Source: Streptomyces sp. NBC_01707 (GTDB taxonomy: Bacteria; Actinomycetota; Actinomycetes; Streptomycetales; Streptomycetaceae). Taken from it: a DNA stretch of 64,000 nucleotides. The notes under the pieces are model-generated. The model did not search any database. It saw only the letters and a list, made by a program, of their open reading frames with translations, and had not been told where the DNA came from. The stretch is taken from positions 1,922,001 through 1,986,000 of the forward strand of contig NZ_CP109190.1 of assembly GCF_041438805.1 (NCBI RefSeq). Direction: 5' to 3'. Position numbers and translations under genes: made by a program. Of the stretch, positions 1-7,807 are shown in pieces (the stretch's first letter is position 1; each line of letters starts with the position of its first letter).

Positions 1-1
1 G

Positions 2-688
2 ATCGCCACACTCCTCACCGAAACGGCCCAGCAGCACACCCTGGACGTGCTGGCACGTACCCCCCTGGCCGGGGCCCTGGTCGACGGAGTCGCGTCGGTA
101 CGGAGCCGGGTCGCCGAGGGACTTGCCGCCGAGCCCCGGCTGCCCGCCACCGGCATCGACGTGGTCGCCGTACGAATCGTCGCGATCCGCCCCGAGGCCG
201 AGGTGGAGCGTGCCCTGCGCACCCCGGCCCGGGAGCAGATCCAGCAGGAGGCCGACCGGGCCACGTACGAACGCCGGGCCGTGGCGGTCGAGCGCGAGCG
301 GACCATCGCCGAGAACGAGCTCGCCAGCCAGATCGAACTCGCCCGCCGCGAGGAACAGTTGGTCGAGCAGCGAGGCACCAACACCCGCCGCGAGGCGGAG
401 GAGAGCGCGGCGGCCGACGGGGTGCGCGCCGAGGCCGAAGCGGCGCGCAAGGTGCGCCTGGCCCACGCCGAGGCAGCAGCCGCCCGCGAGGTCGGCGCGG
501 CCCGCGCCGAGTCGCAGGCGGCCTGGCTGCGGGTGCACGCGGAGGTGGACACCGGGACGTTGCACGCCCTCGCCACCACCCGTTTCGCCGAGAACCTGCC
601 GCGCATCGACAGCGTCACCCTCTCCCCCGATGTCCTCACCGGTCTGCTCACCCGGCTCGGCCGGCCCGACCCGGAGGCGCGCGCGTGA
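2..688 (+). CDS. SPFH/band-7 domain protein, C-terminal part (5' end outside window)
   Basis: The reading frame is open from base 2, so the true start lies upstream; 228 residues are visible. The first ~75 residues (VDGVASVRSRVAEGL, then GIDVVAVRIVAIRPEAEVERAL) match the end of a band-7/stomatin-prohibitin domain. A long Ala/Glu/Arg-rich stretch (about residues 80-180, with RAEAEAARK-like heptads) is predicted coiled coil, as in flotillin-type SPFH proteins that scaffold membrane microdomains. Its stop overlaps the start of the next gene (GTGA), so the two are probably translationally coupled. SPFH membership is fairly safe; the cellular role is unknown. Confidence 0.85.
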   Translation: MATLLTETAQQHTLDVLARTPLAGALVDGVASVRSRVAEGLAAEPRLPATGIDVVAVRIVAIRPEAEVERALRTPAREQIQQEADRATYERRAVAVERERTIAENELASQIELARREEQLVEQRGTNTRREAEESAAADGVRAEAEAARKVRLAHAEAAAAREVGAARAESQAAWLRVHAEVDTGTLHALATTRFAENLPRIDSVTLSPDVLTGLLTRLGRPDPEARA

Positions 689-1584
689 GCCTCGCGCCGC
701 GCGCGGTGCTCGTGCACCGGACGACCGAGTACGAGGAGCTGCTCGCCCGCCACGGCACGCACGGCCAGGCGGAGTTCTTCCTGTCCTCCCGCGGCCGGTC
801 CATCGAGGAGGTGGCGCTGCGGCACGGACGGACCCGGCAGGCGCTCGCCGATGTGGCGGCAGCCGTACCCCTGCAGTGGCGCCAGTCCCGGGTGGAACGC
901 GCGGATCTCGACCGCTTCCTCTTCGGGCCCGAGGACGTGGTGGTCGTCGTCGGGCAGGACGGACTGGTCGCCAACGTCGCCAAATACCTGACCGGCCAGC
1001 CCGTGGTGGGCATCGACACCGACCCCGGGCGCAACCCGGGTGTGCTGGTGCGCCACCGTCCCTGCGACGCGGCCGCCCTGTTCCGGGCGGCCGCGTCCCC
1101 CGGCGGCACGACGGACGATCTCACCATGGTCGAGGCCGTCGCCGACGACACCCAGCGCCTCCTGGCACTCAACGAGATCTATCTGGGCCCGCCAGGCCAC
1201 CAGACCGCCCGGTACCGGCTCGGCCCCGACGCCGACGGCTCCCCCGCCGAACCGCAGGCGTCCTCCGGTGTCCTGGTCGGCACCGGCACCGGCTCCACCG
1301 GCTGGTTGCGTTCGCTGTGGCAGGAGCGCGGGAGCACCCTGGCGCTGCCCGGCCCGACCGATCCCCGGCTGGTCTGGTTCGTACGCGAGGCCTGGCCGTC
1401 GCCCACGACCGGCACCTCGCTGGTGGCGGGCGAACTCAGGCATGACCAGCGGCTGCGTCTCACGGTCGAGTCCGACCGGGTGGTGGTCTTCGGTGACGGA
1501 ATGGAGGGCGATGCACTGGAACTGACATGGGGTCAGACGGTGCGACTCGGCATCTCGGCGACATCGCTGCGGCTGACCGTATGA
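685..1584 (+). CDS. NAD-kinase-like / diacylglycerol-kinase-fold protein
   Basis: 299 residues from a GTG that overlaps the upstream stop. Residues ~80-100 read EDVVVVVGQDGLVANVAKYL, aligning with the GGDGT nucleotide-binding loop of NAD kinases, and VGTGTGSTGWLRSLW near residue 195 matches their conserved GSTGW segment. Late EGDALELTWGQTV resembles the C-terminal beta region. The first glycine-rich loop is GQDGL rather than GGDGT, so this is a divergent family member and unlikely to be the housekeeping ppnK. Coupling to an SPFH gene suggests a membrane-linked partnership. Catalytic activity is uncertain. Confidence 0.75.
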   Translation: MSLAPRAVLVHRTTEYEELLARHGTHGQAEFFLSSRGRSIEEVALRHGRTRQALADVAAAVPLQWRQSRVERADLDRFLFGPEDVVVVVGQDGLVANVAKYLTGQPVVGIDTDPGRNPGVLVRHRPCDAAALFRAAASPGGTTDDLTMVEAVADDTQRLLALNEIYLGPPGHQTARYRLGPDADGSPAEPQASSGVLVGTGTGSTGWLRSLWQERGSTLALPGPTDPRLVWFVREAWPSPTTGTSLVAGELRHDQRLRLTVESDRVVVFGDGMEGDALELTWGQTVRLGISATSLRLTV

Positions 1585-1837
1585 GCAGCCGTCATGGGTC
1601 GGGCAGGCAGGGCATGCCGGAGCCCGGCCGCATCCCGGTCAATGCCTCGATCGAGCGACTTCCCGCCGCACGGGTGAATCGAACACCCGATCACGGCCGC
1701 TCGCCCAGCCGCACTCCGGAACGCGCCTCCAACTCGAACACCAGGCCGATGAATCGCTCTCGCTTCTCCGCGCCGGCCTCCTGATCAGCCGCGCTCTCCG
1801 ATCGCTTGCCCCGATCGCAGCGACTTCAGGAGGAGCG

Positions 1838-1921
1838 ATGAATTGCGTACGCACCCTTCAGTGCGTCATCTCATGTTCGATGCGCTTCCGGTTCATCCCC
1901 TGCCTGCCGGAACCGGATTGA
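1838..1921 (+). CDS. Possible 27-residue leader ORF
   Basis: ATG at 1838 preceded by an excellent ribosome site (AGGAGGAGC, 1829-1837) and followed by 27 codons to TGA. The 3' half contains an 8-bp inverted repeat (TCCGGTTC 1887-1894, GAACCGGA 1910-1917). It lies between the NAD-kinase-like gene and the ArsR-type regulator. No homology is recognised and codon use is not clearly Streptomyces-like, so it may be chance or a short leader peptide. The rest of 1585-1946 shows nothing recognisable. Confidence 0.25.
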   Translation: MNCVRTLQCVISCSMRFRFIPCLPEPD

Positions 1922-1946
1922 CGTCGCATCAGAAAATCCCTTGCCT

Positions 1947-1970
1947 AATGGTCAAGAATCGTTGACCATT
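1947..1970. promoter_or_regulatory. Perfect dyad operator upstream of ArsR-type gene
   Basis: AATGGTCAA, six bases, TTGACCATT: a perfect 9-bp inverted repeat ending 6 bp before the regulator's ATG at 1977. The position suggests autorepression of the regulator-exporter operon by steric block of transcription or translation initiation. The right arm contains TTGACC, which could double as a -35 hexamer. Confidence 0.7.
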
Positions 1971-1976
1971 GGATGC

Positions 1977-2516
1977 ATGCCTACCGATGAGCTTCCCGAG
2001 ACGTTCCACGTCACCACGGACGAGCAGTTACGAGCCGTCTCCAATCTCACCCGTCACCGGATCATGGCCGTACTCCGCTTCGAGCCCGCGACGATTACGC
2101 AGATCGCCCAGCAAGTGGGTCTGGCGAAGGGGAGTTCCAGCTACCACGTACGGCTGCTCGAACGGGCCGGCCTGGTGAAAGTGGTGCGGACGCGCAAGGT
2201 GCGGGGTGTCACCGAGCGGTACTACGCGATGGCCGCGCGGGCGATCGTGCTCCCGGATCCGGGCGAGGGAGGGCCGGATGTGCTGATGCGGCATGCGGTG
2301 GCGGACCTGGAGGCCGCGCCGGTGGACAGTGCGCGGCACGTACAGATGGCGCATCTGCGGCTCACCGAGAAGCAGTTCGCGGAGCTGGGGGCGCGGCTGG
2401 AGTCACTGGCGGACGAGTACCGGGAACTGTCCGATCCGTCGCTGCCGGACGCGTCACTCGTCTTCGCACTGTTCCACCCGGTACCGCACGAGCAGGCAGA
2501 AGGGGACGCCAAGTGA
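1977..2516 (+). CDS. ArsR/HTH_20-type winged-helix transcriptional regulator
   Basis: 179 residues from ATG 1977 (MPTDELPETFHV); an in-frame TTG at 1941 would start inside the palindrome and is disfavoured. Residues ~18-85 form an ArsR-type winged helix (LTRHRIMAVLRFEPATITQIAQ, then KGSSSYHVRLLERAGLV as recognition helix, then wing with ERYYAMAAR). The C-terminal half is helical, as in HTH_20 regulators paired with exporters. No metal-binding Cys cluster is visible, so the inducer is probably an organic molecule. It overlaps the MFS gene by 4 bp and likely represses both through the 1947-1970 dyad. Confidence 0.9.
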   Translation: MPTDELPETFHVTTDEQLRAVSNLTRHRIMAVLRFEPATITQIAQQVGLAKGSSSYHVRLLERAGLVKVVRTRKVRGVTERYYAMAARAIVLPDPGEGGPDVLMRHAVADLEAAPVDSARHVQMAHLRLTEKQFAELGARLESLADEYRELSDPSLPDASLVFALFHPVPHEQAEGDAK

Positions 2517-3805
2517 CCTCAGACGTTCGGAAGTTGCCGACCGGGTTCGGACGACTGTGGACCGCGCAGACGGTGTCCTCGCTCGGTGACGGGGTGACGC
2601 ATGCCGCGCTGCCGCTGCTCGCGCTGACGTTGACGCGGGATCCGATGGCGCTCGCCGTCGTCACGGCCGCCGGAACTCTGCCGTGGCTGCTCTTCGGGGT
2701 GGTCGGCGGCGCACTGGTCGACCGCTGGGACCGCCGGCGCACGATGTGGGTCACGGACGCGGCGAGGGCGGTGCTGCTCGCGATACCGGCGGCAGCGGCC
2801 GCGCTCGACGTGCTGAGCATTCCACTGCTCGCGGCCGTCGCCTTCCTGCTCGGCCTCGGCGGACTCTTCTTCGACACGGCCGCCACGGCCTATCTGCCGG
2901 ATCTGCTCGGCCGGAACCCTGCACTGCTGGAACGCGCCAACTCACGCCTGCGCGGCACCCAGACCGCCGCGTCCGGCTTCGCCGGGCCGCCCGCGGGCAG
3001 TGCCCTGCTCGCCCTCGGGCGGGCGGTCCCGCTGCTCGCGGACGCGGTGTCGTTCGCGCTCTCCGCACTGCTCGTACGGTCACTGCCCGCCGCGCCCCCG
3101 CCCAAGGAGACCCGCGCGTCGCTGCTCCAGCAGGCGCGAGCCGGGGCCTCGTACGTCTTCCGGGATCGGTTGCTGCTCGGACTCGCGCTCCGTCCGGCGG
3201 TCGGGAACGTCGCCTTCCTCGCCGTGGAGACCGTACTCGCCCTCTTCGCGCACGACCGTCTCGGCATCGCCACCATCGGCTTCGGCCTGCTTCTCACGGC
3301 GGAGGCCACCGGCGGCCTGTTCGGTGCGGGCATCGCTTCCTTCCTCGGTCGACGACTCGGCACCGGCACCGCGCTGACCTGCACGGCCGCAGTCGAAGGG
3401 CTTGCCATCCTGGGGCTTGCCGCCGCCCCGAATCCGTACGTGGCCGGGCTCGCGCTCGCCGTCTGCGGGGCGGGCATGGGCGCCACGATGGTGCTCGGGC
3501 CCTCCCTCCGGCAGGCGATCGTCCCGGCCCATCTGATGGGCCGGGTCGCCTCCACCTCCCGCATGCTCGCCATGTGCGCCGCCCCGTTCGGCGCCTTCCT
3601 CGGCGGTTGGCTGGCCAACACGTACGACGTGCGCACACCGCTCTACACCGCCGCCGGCCTCCTGCTCGCCATGACCGCCGTCACGGCGACCATGACCAGC
3701 AACCGCCGGGTAGAGGCGGCGCTGCACGACGCGGCCTCGACCCGCGGTCCAGGTCACCCGGAATCCGACGATCCGGCTCAGGAGGGCGCACCCGAATTGT
3801 TGTGA
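2513..3805 (+). CDS. MFS exporter (DHA3/MFS_3 type)
   Basis: 430 residues from GTG 2513, overlapping the regulator stop. The hydrophobicity pattern fits 12 membrane helices. FGRLWTAQTVSSLGDGVTHAALPLLALTL near the N-terminus is typical of MFS_3 drug exporters, and VGGALVDRWDRRRTMWVTD (about residues 62-80) is the conserved MFS loop 2-3 motif. LRGTQTAASGFAGPPAGSALL fits the helix 5 antiporter region. The linked regulator suggests a substrate-inducible efflux pump; the substrate cannot be read from sequence. Confidence 0.92.
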   Translation: MTSDVRKLPTGFGRLWTAQTVSSLGDGVTHAALPLLALTLTRDPMALAVVTAAGTLPWLLFGVVGGALVDRWDRRRTMWVTDAARAVLLAIPAAAAALDVLSIPLLAAVAFLLGLGGLFFDTAATAYLPDLLGRNPALLERANSRLRGTQTAASGFAGPPAGSALLALGRAVPLLADAVSFALSALLVRSLPAAPPPKETRASLLQQARAGASYVFRDRLLLGLALRPAVGNVAFLAVETVLALFAHDRLGIATIGFGLLLTAEATGGLFGAGIASFLGRRLGTGTALTCTAAVEGLAILGLAAAPNPYVAGLALAVCGAGMGATMVLGPSLRQAIVPAHLMGRVASTSRMLAMCAAPFGAFLGGWLANTYDVRTPLYTAAGLLLAMTAVTATMTSNRRVEAALHDAASTRGPGHPESDDPAQEGAPELL

Positions 3806-4102
3806 CCCTCGCGGAAGGTGTCACGAGAGTTTCGGGATGGGGGGCGACCAGCGGGTCGTCGTCAATGCCGCGGCGCCACCGCTCCGGCCACTGCCGGGAG
3901 GCCGCGAGGGAGAAGCACAGCGGGAGCGGGGGAGGTCCCCACAGCCTCGGAAGACGTTTGAAGAACTTCGGCATCCGGCCCCGCACGGCGCGCAACGCCT
4001 TCCTGATGGACATCCCCTCCCAGTTGCCCGCCGCGCTCTTCTCTTCAGCCGGCTGCTGATGACGACGCCGCGGATGACCATGGGTCAGTTCGCCTTCTTG
4101 CC
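3806..4102. other. Intergenic region without convincing gene
   Basis: About 300 bp between the MFS gene and the oxidoreductase promoter. Both strands are open in places. A minus-strand frame around 3840-4050 reads MSIRKALRAVRGRMPKFFKRLPRL-like, followed by Trp/Pro-rich residues, but no family is recognised and the reading does not continue as a normal gene. It may be a decayed gene or simple open high-GC sequence. Confidence 0.4.
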
Positions 4103-4122
4103 GAAACAGCATGCATGTTTGC
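4103..4122. promoter_or_regulatory. Motif shared with the XRE regulator promoter
   Basis: GAAACAGCATGCATGTTTGC, 33 bp upstream of the oxidoreductase ATG. It matches 16 of 20 positions with GAAACGGCATGAAGCTTTGC at 5851-5870 upstream of the XRE-cupin regulator. The site carries a partial dyad (AAACA ... TGTTT). It is the probable binding site of that regulator. Confidence 0.6.
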
Positions 4123-4154
4123 CGGATCGCACCGTCGGGTCGCAGGGTGTGGTC

Positions 4155-5219
4155 ATGAACGAGCAAGAGATGAAGCGAGTGGACGGAGCGGCCTGGGACG
4201 TCGTGGTGGTCGGGGGCGGGGCGGCCGGTCTTTCGGCCGCGTTGACCCTGGGCAGGGTGCGCCGTTCGGTGCTGGTGCTCGACGCGGGTGAACCGCGCAA
4301 CGCCCCGGCCGTCGGTGTCGGTGTGCACGGCGTTCTGGGCCGGGAGGGCATTTCGCCGCTGGAGCTGCTGCGCCTGGGGCGGGATGAGGTCGCCGCATAC
4401 GGCGTTCGGGTGGTGTCCGGCCGGGTGGCGCAGGTGCACCGGGACGGCGAGGAGTTCTCGGTGGTCACCGAGGACTGGCAGCGGGTGCGGGCGCGGCGGG
4501 TCCTGGTGACGACGGGGCTGGTCGACGAACTGCCGGACGTGCCCGGGCTGGCCGCGCGGTGGGGACGCGATGTCCTGCACTGCGTGTACTGCCATGGCTG
4601 GGAGGTCCGCGATCGGGCGATCGGTGTGCTGGGCAGCTTCCACCAGGCGCTGCTGTTCAGGCAGCTGTCCACGGACGTCACGCTGTTCCTGCACGAGGGC
4701 ACGGAGCTGACCGAAGAGCAGTGGGAACAGCTGGCTGGTCTGGGTGTCGGCGTGGTCGAGAGCGGAGTCGGCGGTCTGGTCGTCGACGAGGAGCAGGACC
4801 GGCTGACAGGGGTGCGCCTGGTGTCGGGGGTGGCTGTGCCGGTGGAGGAGCTGGTGGTGGCGCCGCGGTTCGTGGCGCGGGCCGGTTTCCTCGACGGTCT
4901 CGGCCTGACGATGCGGGAGCATCCGATGGGGATCGGTGAGCAGGTGGTGGTCGACGGCTCCGGCTTCACCGGGGTCGGGGGAGTGTGGGCGGCGGGCAAC
5001 GTCAGCGACGTGCTGGCGGGCGTTCCCCAGGCCATGGCGGCCGGGGTCGGCGCGGCAGCGGCGATCAACATGAACCTGCTGATGACCGACGCCGGCCGTG
5101 CGGCTGCCTCCCGTACTGCGGTCCCCGGCGCCGACGTGTTCAGCGGGGTGATGGAGGCCGAGGTGTCGCGGCGGGCGCTCCGCACGCATGGCCTTGACGG
5201 CCTGGTGGACGGTGACTGA
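4155..5219 (+). CDS. Thioredoxin-reductase-like NAD(P)/FAD-dependent oxidoreductase
   Basis: 354 residues from ATG 4155 (MNEQEMKRVDG); upstream in-frame ATGs lie in or before the shared motif and are less likely. VVVVGGGAAGLSAALTLGR (residues ~15-33) is the FAD-binding GxGxxG fold, and HCVYCHGWE near residue 140 is the redox CxxC of the thioredoxin reductase superfamily, here CVYC. GVWAAGNVSD near the C-terminus is the second FAD contact (GxxAAGD type). It lacks the usual dedicated thioredoxin partner nearby. Convergent with the XRE-cupin gene, which probably controls it. Substrate unknown. Confidence 0.9.
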   Translation: MNEQEMKRVDGAAWDVVVVGGGAAGLSAALTLGRVRRSVLVLDAGEPRNAPAVGVGVHGVLGREGISPLELLRLGRDEVAAYGVRVVSGRVAQVHRDGEEFSVVTEDWQRVRARRVLVTTGLVDELPDVPGLAARWGRDVLHCVYCHGWEVRDRAIGVLGSFHQALLFRQLSTDVTLFLHEGTELTEEQWEQLAGLGVGVVESGVGGLVVDEEQDRLTGVRLVSGVAVPVEELVVAPRFVARAGFLDGLGLTMREHPMGIGEQVVVDGSGFTGVGGVWAAGNVSDVLAGVPQAMAAGVGAAAAINMNLLMTDAGRAAASRTAVPGADVFSGVMEAEVSRRALRTHGLDGLVDGD

Positions 5220-5250
5220 GCGGCGTCGGCGTTCTTGGTGCGGGCGGGGG

Positions 5251-5835
5251 TCAGGTGGTGCGGGCCTTGAGGTGGGCCCGTTCTCCCTGGGCGCCGAAGA
5301 GGATCAGGAGTTCCACGGTGCGGTCGTCGTCAGGGCCGAGCCAGTGCGGCACGTGGGTGTCGAACTCGGCGGCTTCGCCGGGCTTGAGGATCACGGTCTT
5401 GTCGCCGAGGAGCAGGCGCAGGCGGCCTGCGAGGACGTAGACCCACTCGAAGCCCTCGTGGGTGTTGAGCTGCGGTTCGGCTTCGGGCCGGGGCGGGATG
5501 AGGAGTTTGTGGGCCTGGACGCCGCCCGGCCGGCTCAGCGGCACGAAGGTCATGCCGTTGCGGGTGACCGGCTTCAGGTGGATGCGCGGATCCCCGGTGC
5601 GCGGCGCCCCGACCAGCTCGTCCAGGGGAACGGCGTAGACCTCCGCGAGCGGCAGGAGCATTTCGAGGGTCGGTTTGCGGGTGCCGCCTTCGAGGCGGGA
5701 GAGCGTGCTCTGGTTGATCCCGGTTTGCTCGGCCAGGTCGGCCAGCGTCAGGCCGTGCCGCCGGCGCAGGTCCCGCAGACGCGGCCCGACCGCGGCCAGC
5801 CGGTCCTTCTTCTCGATGTCACGTGCGGCGCTCAT
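5251..5835 (-). CDS. XRE-family transcriptional regulator with cupin domain
   Basis: 194 residues from ATG 5835 (MSAARDIEKKDR); an alternative ATG at 5847 adds MLAG. An N-terminal helix-turn-helix (RLRDLRRRHGLTLADLAEQ, then GINQSTLSRLEGGTRKPT, residues ~18-55) is followed by a C-terminal cupin beta-barrel (HEGFEWVYVLAGRLRLLLGD, then LKPGEAAEFDTHVPHWLG). Such proteins usually sense a small ligand through the cupin. Neither start has a strong ribosome site and the shared promoter motif ends close by, so a leaderless or very short-leader transcript is likely. Confidence 0.92.
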   Translation of the reverse strand: MSAARDIEKKDRLAAVGPRLRDLRRRHGLTLADLAEQTGINQSTLSRLEGGTRKPTLEMLLPLAEVYAVPLDELVGAPRTGDPRIHLKPVTRNGMTFVPLSRPGGVQAHKLLIPPRPEAEPQLNTHEGFEWVYVLAGRLRLLLGDKTVILKPGEAAEFDTHVPHWLGPDDDRTVELLILFGAQGERAHLKARTT

Positions 5836-5850
5836 GCCCGCAAGCATGCT

Positions 5851-5870
5851 GAAACGGCATGAAGCTTTGC
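5851..5870. promoter_or_regulatory. Motif shared with the oxidoreductase promoter
   Basis: GAAACGGCATGAAGCTTTGC, just upstream of the XRE-cupin start, 16/20 identical to 4103-4122. An adjacent GCAAGCATGC (5840-5849) partly mirrors its right end. Probably an autoregulatory site. Confidence 0.6.
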
Positions 5871-5982
5871 AACTCCGGCAGCGGCTGTCGCAGTGTCGTG
5901 CCAGCGGCCCGCCCCAGGCCCGGCGATCCGCTCGTGACCTGCCTACTTCCCTGAACCTGCTGAGGACTGCAACACCCTCTGT

Positions 5983-6165
5983 GTCTCCGCCCTCACCGGC
6001 TTCCTCGCCGACCACACCGGCACCGTGGAGCACGCGATGCGACTGGACGGATACGTCCACGGTTACCGCATCGCCTTCCTCGCCGGCGCAGCCCTGTTCA
6101 CCCTGGCCCTCGCCGCCACCGGCCTCCTCGTCAAAAGCCACCGCACCAGCACCGCCGCCTCCTGA
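5983..6165 (+). pseudogene. Remnant of MFS transporter C-terminus
   Basis: In the frame ending at TGA 6163-6165, about 60 residues read ALTGFLADHTGTVEHAMRL, then GYRIAFLAGAALFTLALAATGLLVKSH. This is the last transmembrane helix and tail of a DHA2-type (EmrB/QacA-like) MFS drug transporter. No start codon with a ribosome site and no upstream transporter sequence exist; the 5' side is the XRE promoter. The rest of the gene was lost, probably when the present regulator was placed here. Confidence 0.6.
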
Positions 6166-6190
6166 CCCGCCGCACCGAAAGGCCCCGCAC

Positions 6191-6823
6191 ATGAACAGCA
6201 CCAACGAGTCCGCCGCCTTCTGGGAGAACCACTACGCGGCTATGGACGCACGATGGGGCACCAAGCCCAACGCCGTCCTGACCACCCTGCTCGCCGACTT
6301 GGCCCCCATCCCCAGGACCGCTCTGGATCTGGGGTGCGGCCATGGCGGCGACGCACTCTGGCTCGCCGCCCAGGGCTGGGACGTCACCGCTGTCGACGTG
6401 TCACAGACCGCCCTCGACCGCGTCGCGGCAGGTGCCGCGGCCACCGGCATCACCGATCGGGTGCACGCGCAGCGGCACGACCTCGCCGAATCATTCCCCG
6501 ACGGCACCTACGACCTGGTCACCGCCACCTACTTCCACACCCCGGTCGCCATCGCCCGCGAGCACGTCCTGCGCCGAGCCGCCCGGGCAGTAGCCCCGGG
6601 AGGACTGCTGATCGTGATCGAACACGCCTCCACCGCCCCCTGGTCCTGGCAGGCCGGCCAGGACATCCGCTACCCCACCCCCGACGACGTCATCGCCTCG
6701 CTCCAGCTCGACGACGCCTGGCACGTCGCACGAGGCGACGCACCCCGGCGCACCGCCACCGGCCCCGAAGGACAGACCGCGACCGTCACCGACAACGTCA
6801 TCGCCGTCCGACGCACCCCCTGA
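6191..6823 (+). CDS. Class I SAM-dependent methyltransferase
   Basis: 210 residues from ATG 6191. [19 protein letters not shown] (about residues 44-62) is SAM-binding motif [12 protein letters not shown] is motif II, and [12 protein letters not shown], then [11 protein letters not shown] supply the later Rossmann strands. The N-terminal [14 protein letters not shown] pattern resembles tellurite/thiopurine-type small-molecule methyltransferases. It lies divergent from the XRE-cupin gene and could share its promoter region. Substrate unknown. Confidence 0.9.
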   Translation: MNSTNESAAFWENHYAAMDARWGTKPNAVLTTLLADLAPIPRTALDLGCGHGGDALWLAAQGWDVTAVDVSQTALDRVAAGAAATGITDRVHAQRHDLAESFPDGTYDLVTATYFHTPVAIAREHVLRRAARAVAPGGLLIVIEHASTAPWSWQAGQDIRYPTPDDVIASLQLDDAWHVARGDAPRRTATGPEGQTATVTDNVIAVRRTP

Positions 6824-6847
6824 TCCACCGACGAGGCAGAACCGCGG

Positions 6848-7162
6848 CTGACCCCCGAGCACGACATCACTTGGACGTTCAGGGCTCGGCCGACAGCGAA
6901 AGAACAAGCGGCACGCGCCCGCATCTGCCTGCCACAACACACGATGGACGCCCGGGGCGAGCACCAGATCTTCACCGCACTGCGGGAGATGGCCCCGGGC
7001 CGGATCGCCCTGGTCGTCATGCACCGCCTCGACCATGTGAGGATGGCCGACCGGATTCCCGTCCTCGACCGGGGCCGGGTCCGGGAAGAAGGGGCTTTCG
7101 ACCAACCGGCGTACGGAGACGGCCTCGTCGCCGAGCTGTACGCCCTGTCGCAGGACCGCTGA
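6848..7162 (+). pseudogene. Decayed 3' end of an ABC exporter ATPase
   Basis: The frame ending at 7162 reads LTPEHDITW, a scrambled section where the ABC signature should be, then [19 protein letters not shown] and [20 protein letters not shown] with [10 protein letters not shown]. This is the D-loop, H-loop and tail of an exporter nucleotide-binding domain (normally ALDARAEHE and THRL). Walker A, signature and Walker B are missing or destroyed, so it cannot hydrolyse ATP. An internal ATG at 6944 leaves a 72-codon stub with no ribosome site. Confidence 0.7.
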
Positions 7163-7245
7163 ACCGCCGAACGCACCGACCCGCACAGGGGGTTCGTCGC
7201 GTCCGCTCGCACCGGGCGCGACGGTCCCGGCACACGAGGAGCACC

Positions 7246-7752
7246 ATGGATTCCCGACGCACCGAGAACCCCACGCGCAACACCCGTCCGCCCGTCGCCC
7301 AAGCGGCGCTCGGCGTGGGCGTCGTCGTGCAGGACGAGCGGGGACGCATCCTGCTCGGCAGACACCATGGCGGCACCTGGGAGCTGCCGGGCGGCAAGGT
7401 CGACCCGACGAACGAGTCGATCGCCGCGGCCGCCGTGCGTGAGCTGCGCGAGGAGACCGGCCTGGATGTCACCGAGGACCGGGTGACGGTCTTCGCGATG
7501 CTTCACGACGTGGTCGCCGGGATCAACCGCGTGACCATGGGGGCCGTGGTGTCCGTGCAGGCGGAGAACCCCCAGGTCACCGAACCCCATCTGATCAGCA
7601 CCTGGCAGTGGACCGGCCTCGACGACCTGCCCGAGCCGCTCTTCGATCCCTCGGCACAGATCCTCGCCGCCTGGCGTCCGGAGCTCCGCGTCGAGCATCC
7701 GCCCGCCCACTGCCTGAAGGTCATGGCCGTCCCCGCCGGAGCCGACTCGTAA
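7246..7752 (+). CDS. Nudix hydrolase
   Basis: 168 residues from ATG 7246 with GAGGA ribosome site at 7236-7240. The Nudix box is complete: [20 protein letters not shown], then EETGLDV (GX5EX7REUXEEXGU) near residues 48-72, which coordinates divalent metal for hydrolysis of nucleoside diphosphate-linked substrates. The preceding strand ([20 protein letters not shown]) and later [15 protein letters not shown] match the MutT/ADP-ribose-type fold. It may act as a housecleaning enzyme. No operon partner is evident. Confidence 0.93.
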   Translation: MDSRRTENPTRNTRPPVAQAALGVGVVVQDERGRILLGRHHGGTWELPGGKVDPTNESIAAAAVRELREETGLDVTEDRVTVFAMLHDVVAGINRVTMGAVVSVQAENPQVTEPHLISTWQWTGLDDLPEPLFDPSAQILAAWRPELRVEHPPAHCLKVMAVPAGADS

Positions 7753-7771
7753 CCTAGGGCAATTAATCGTT

Positions 7772-7790
7772 TGCCTAGGCCTCATAGGCA
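7772..7790. promoter_or_regulatory. Inverted repeat upstream of FBP-domain gene
   Basis: TGCCTA and TAGGCA separated by 7 bases, 18 bp before the ATG at 7808. The proximity to the start codon suggests an operator; no -35/-10 pair is obvious. Confidence 0.35.
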
Positions 7791-7807
7791 TCATTAGCGT
7801 CATCGAC

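Noticed and set aside
3821..4081. Minus-strand frame resembling a basic protein between MFS and oxidoreductase
   Set aside because: No family recognised, no ribosome site, and it overlaps the shared promoter area; kept only as an intergenic note.
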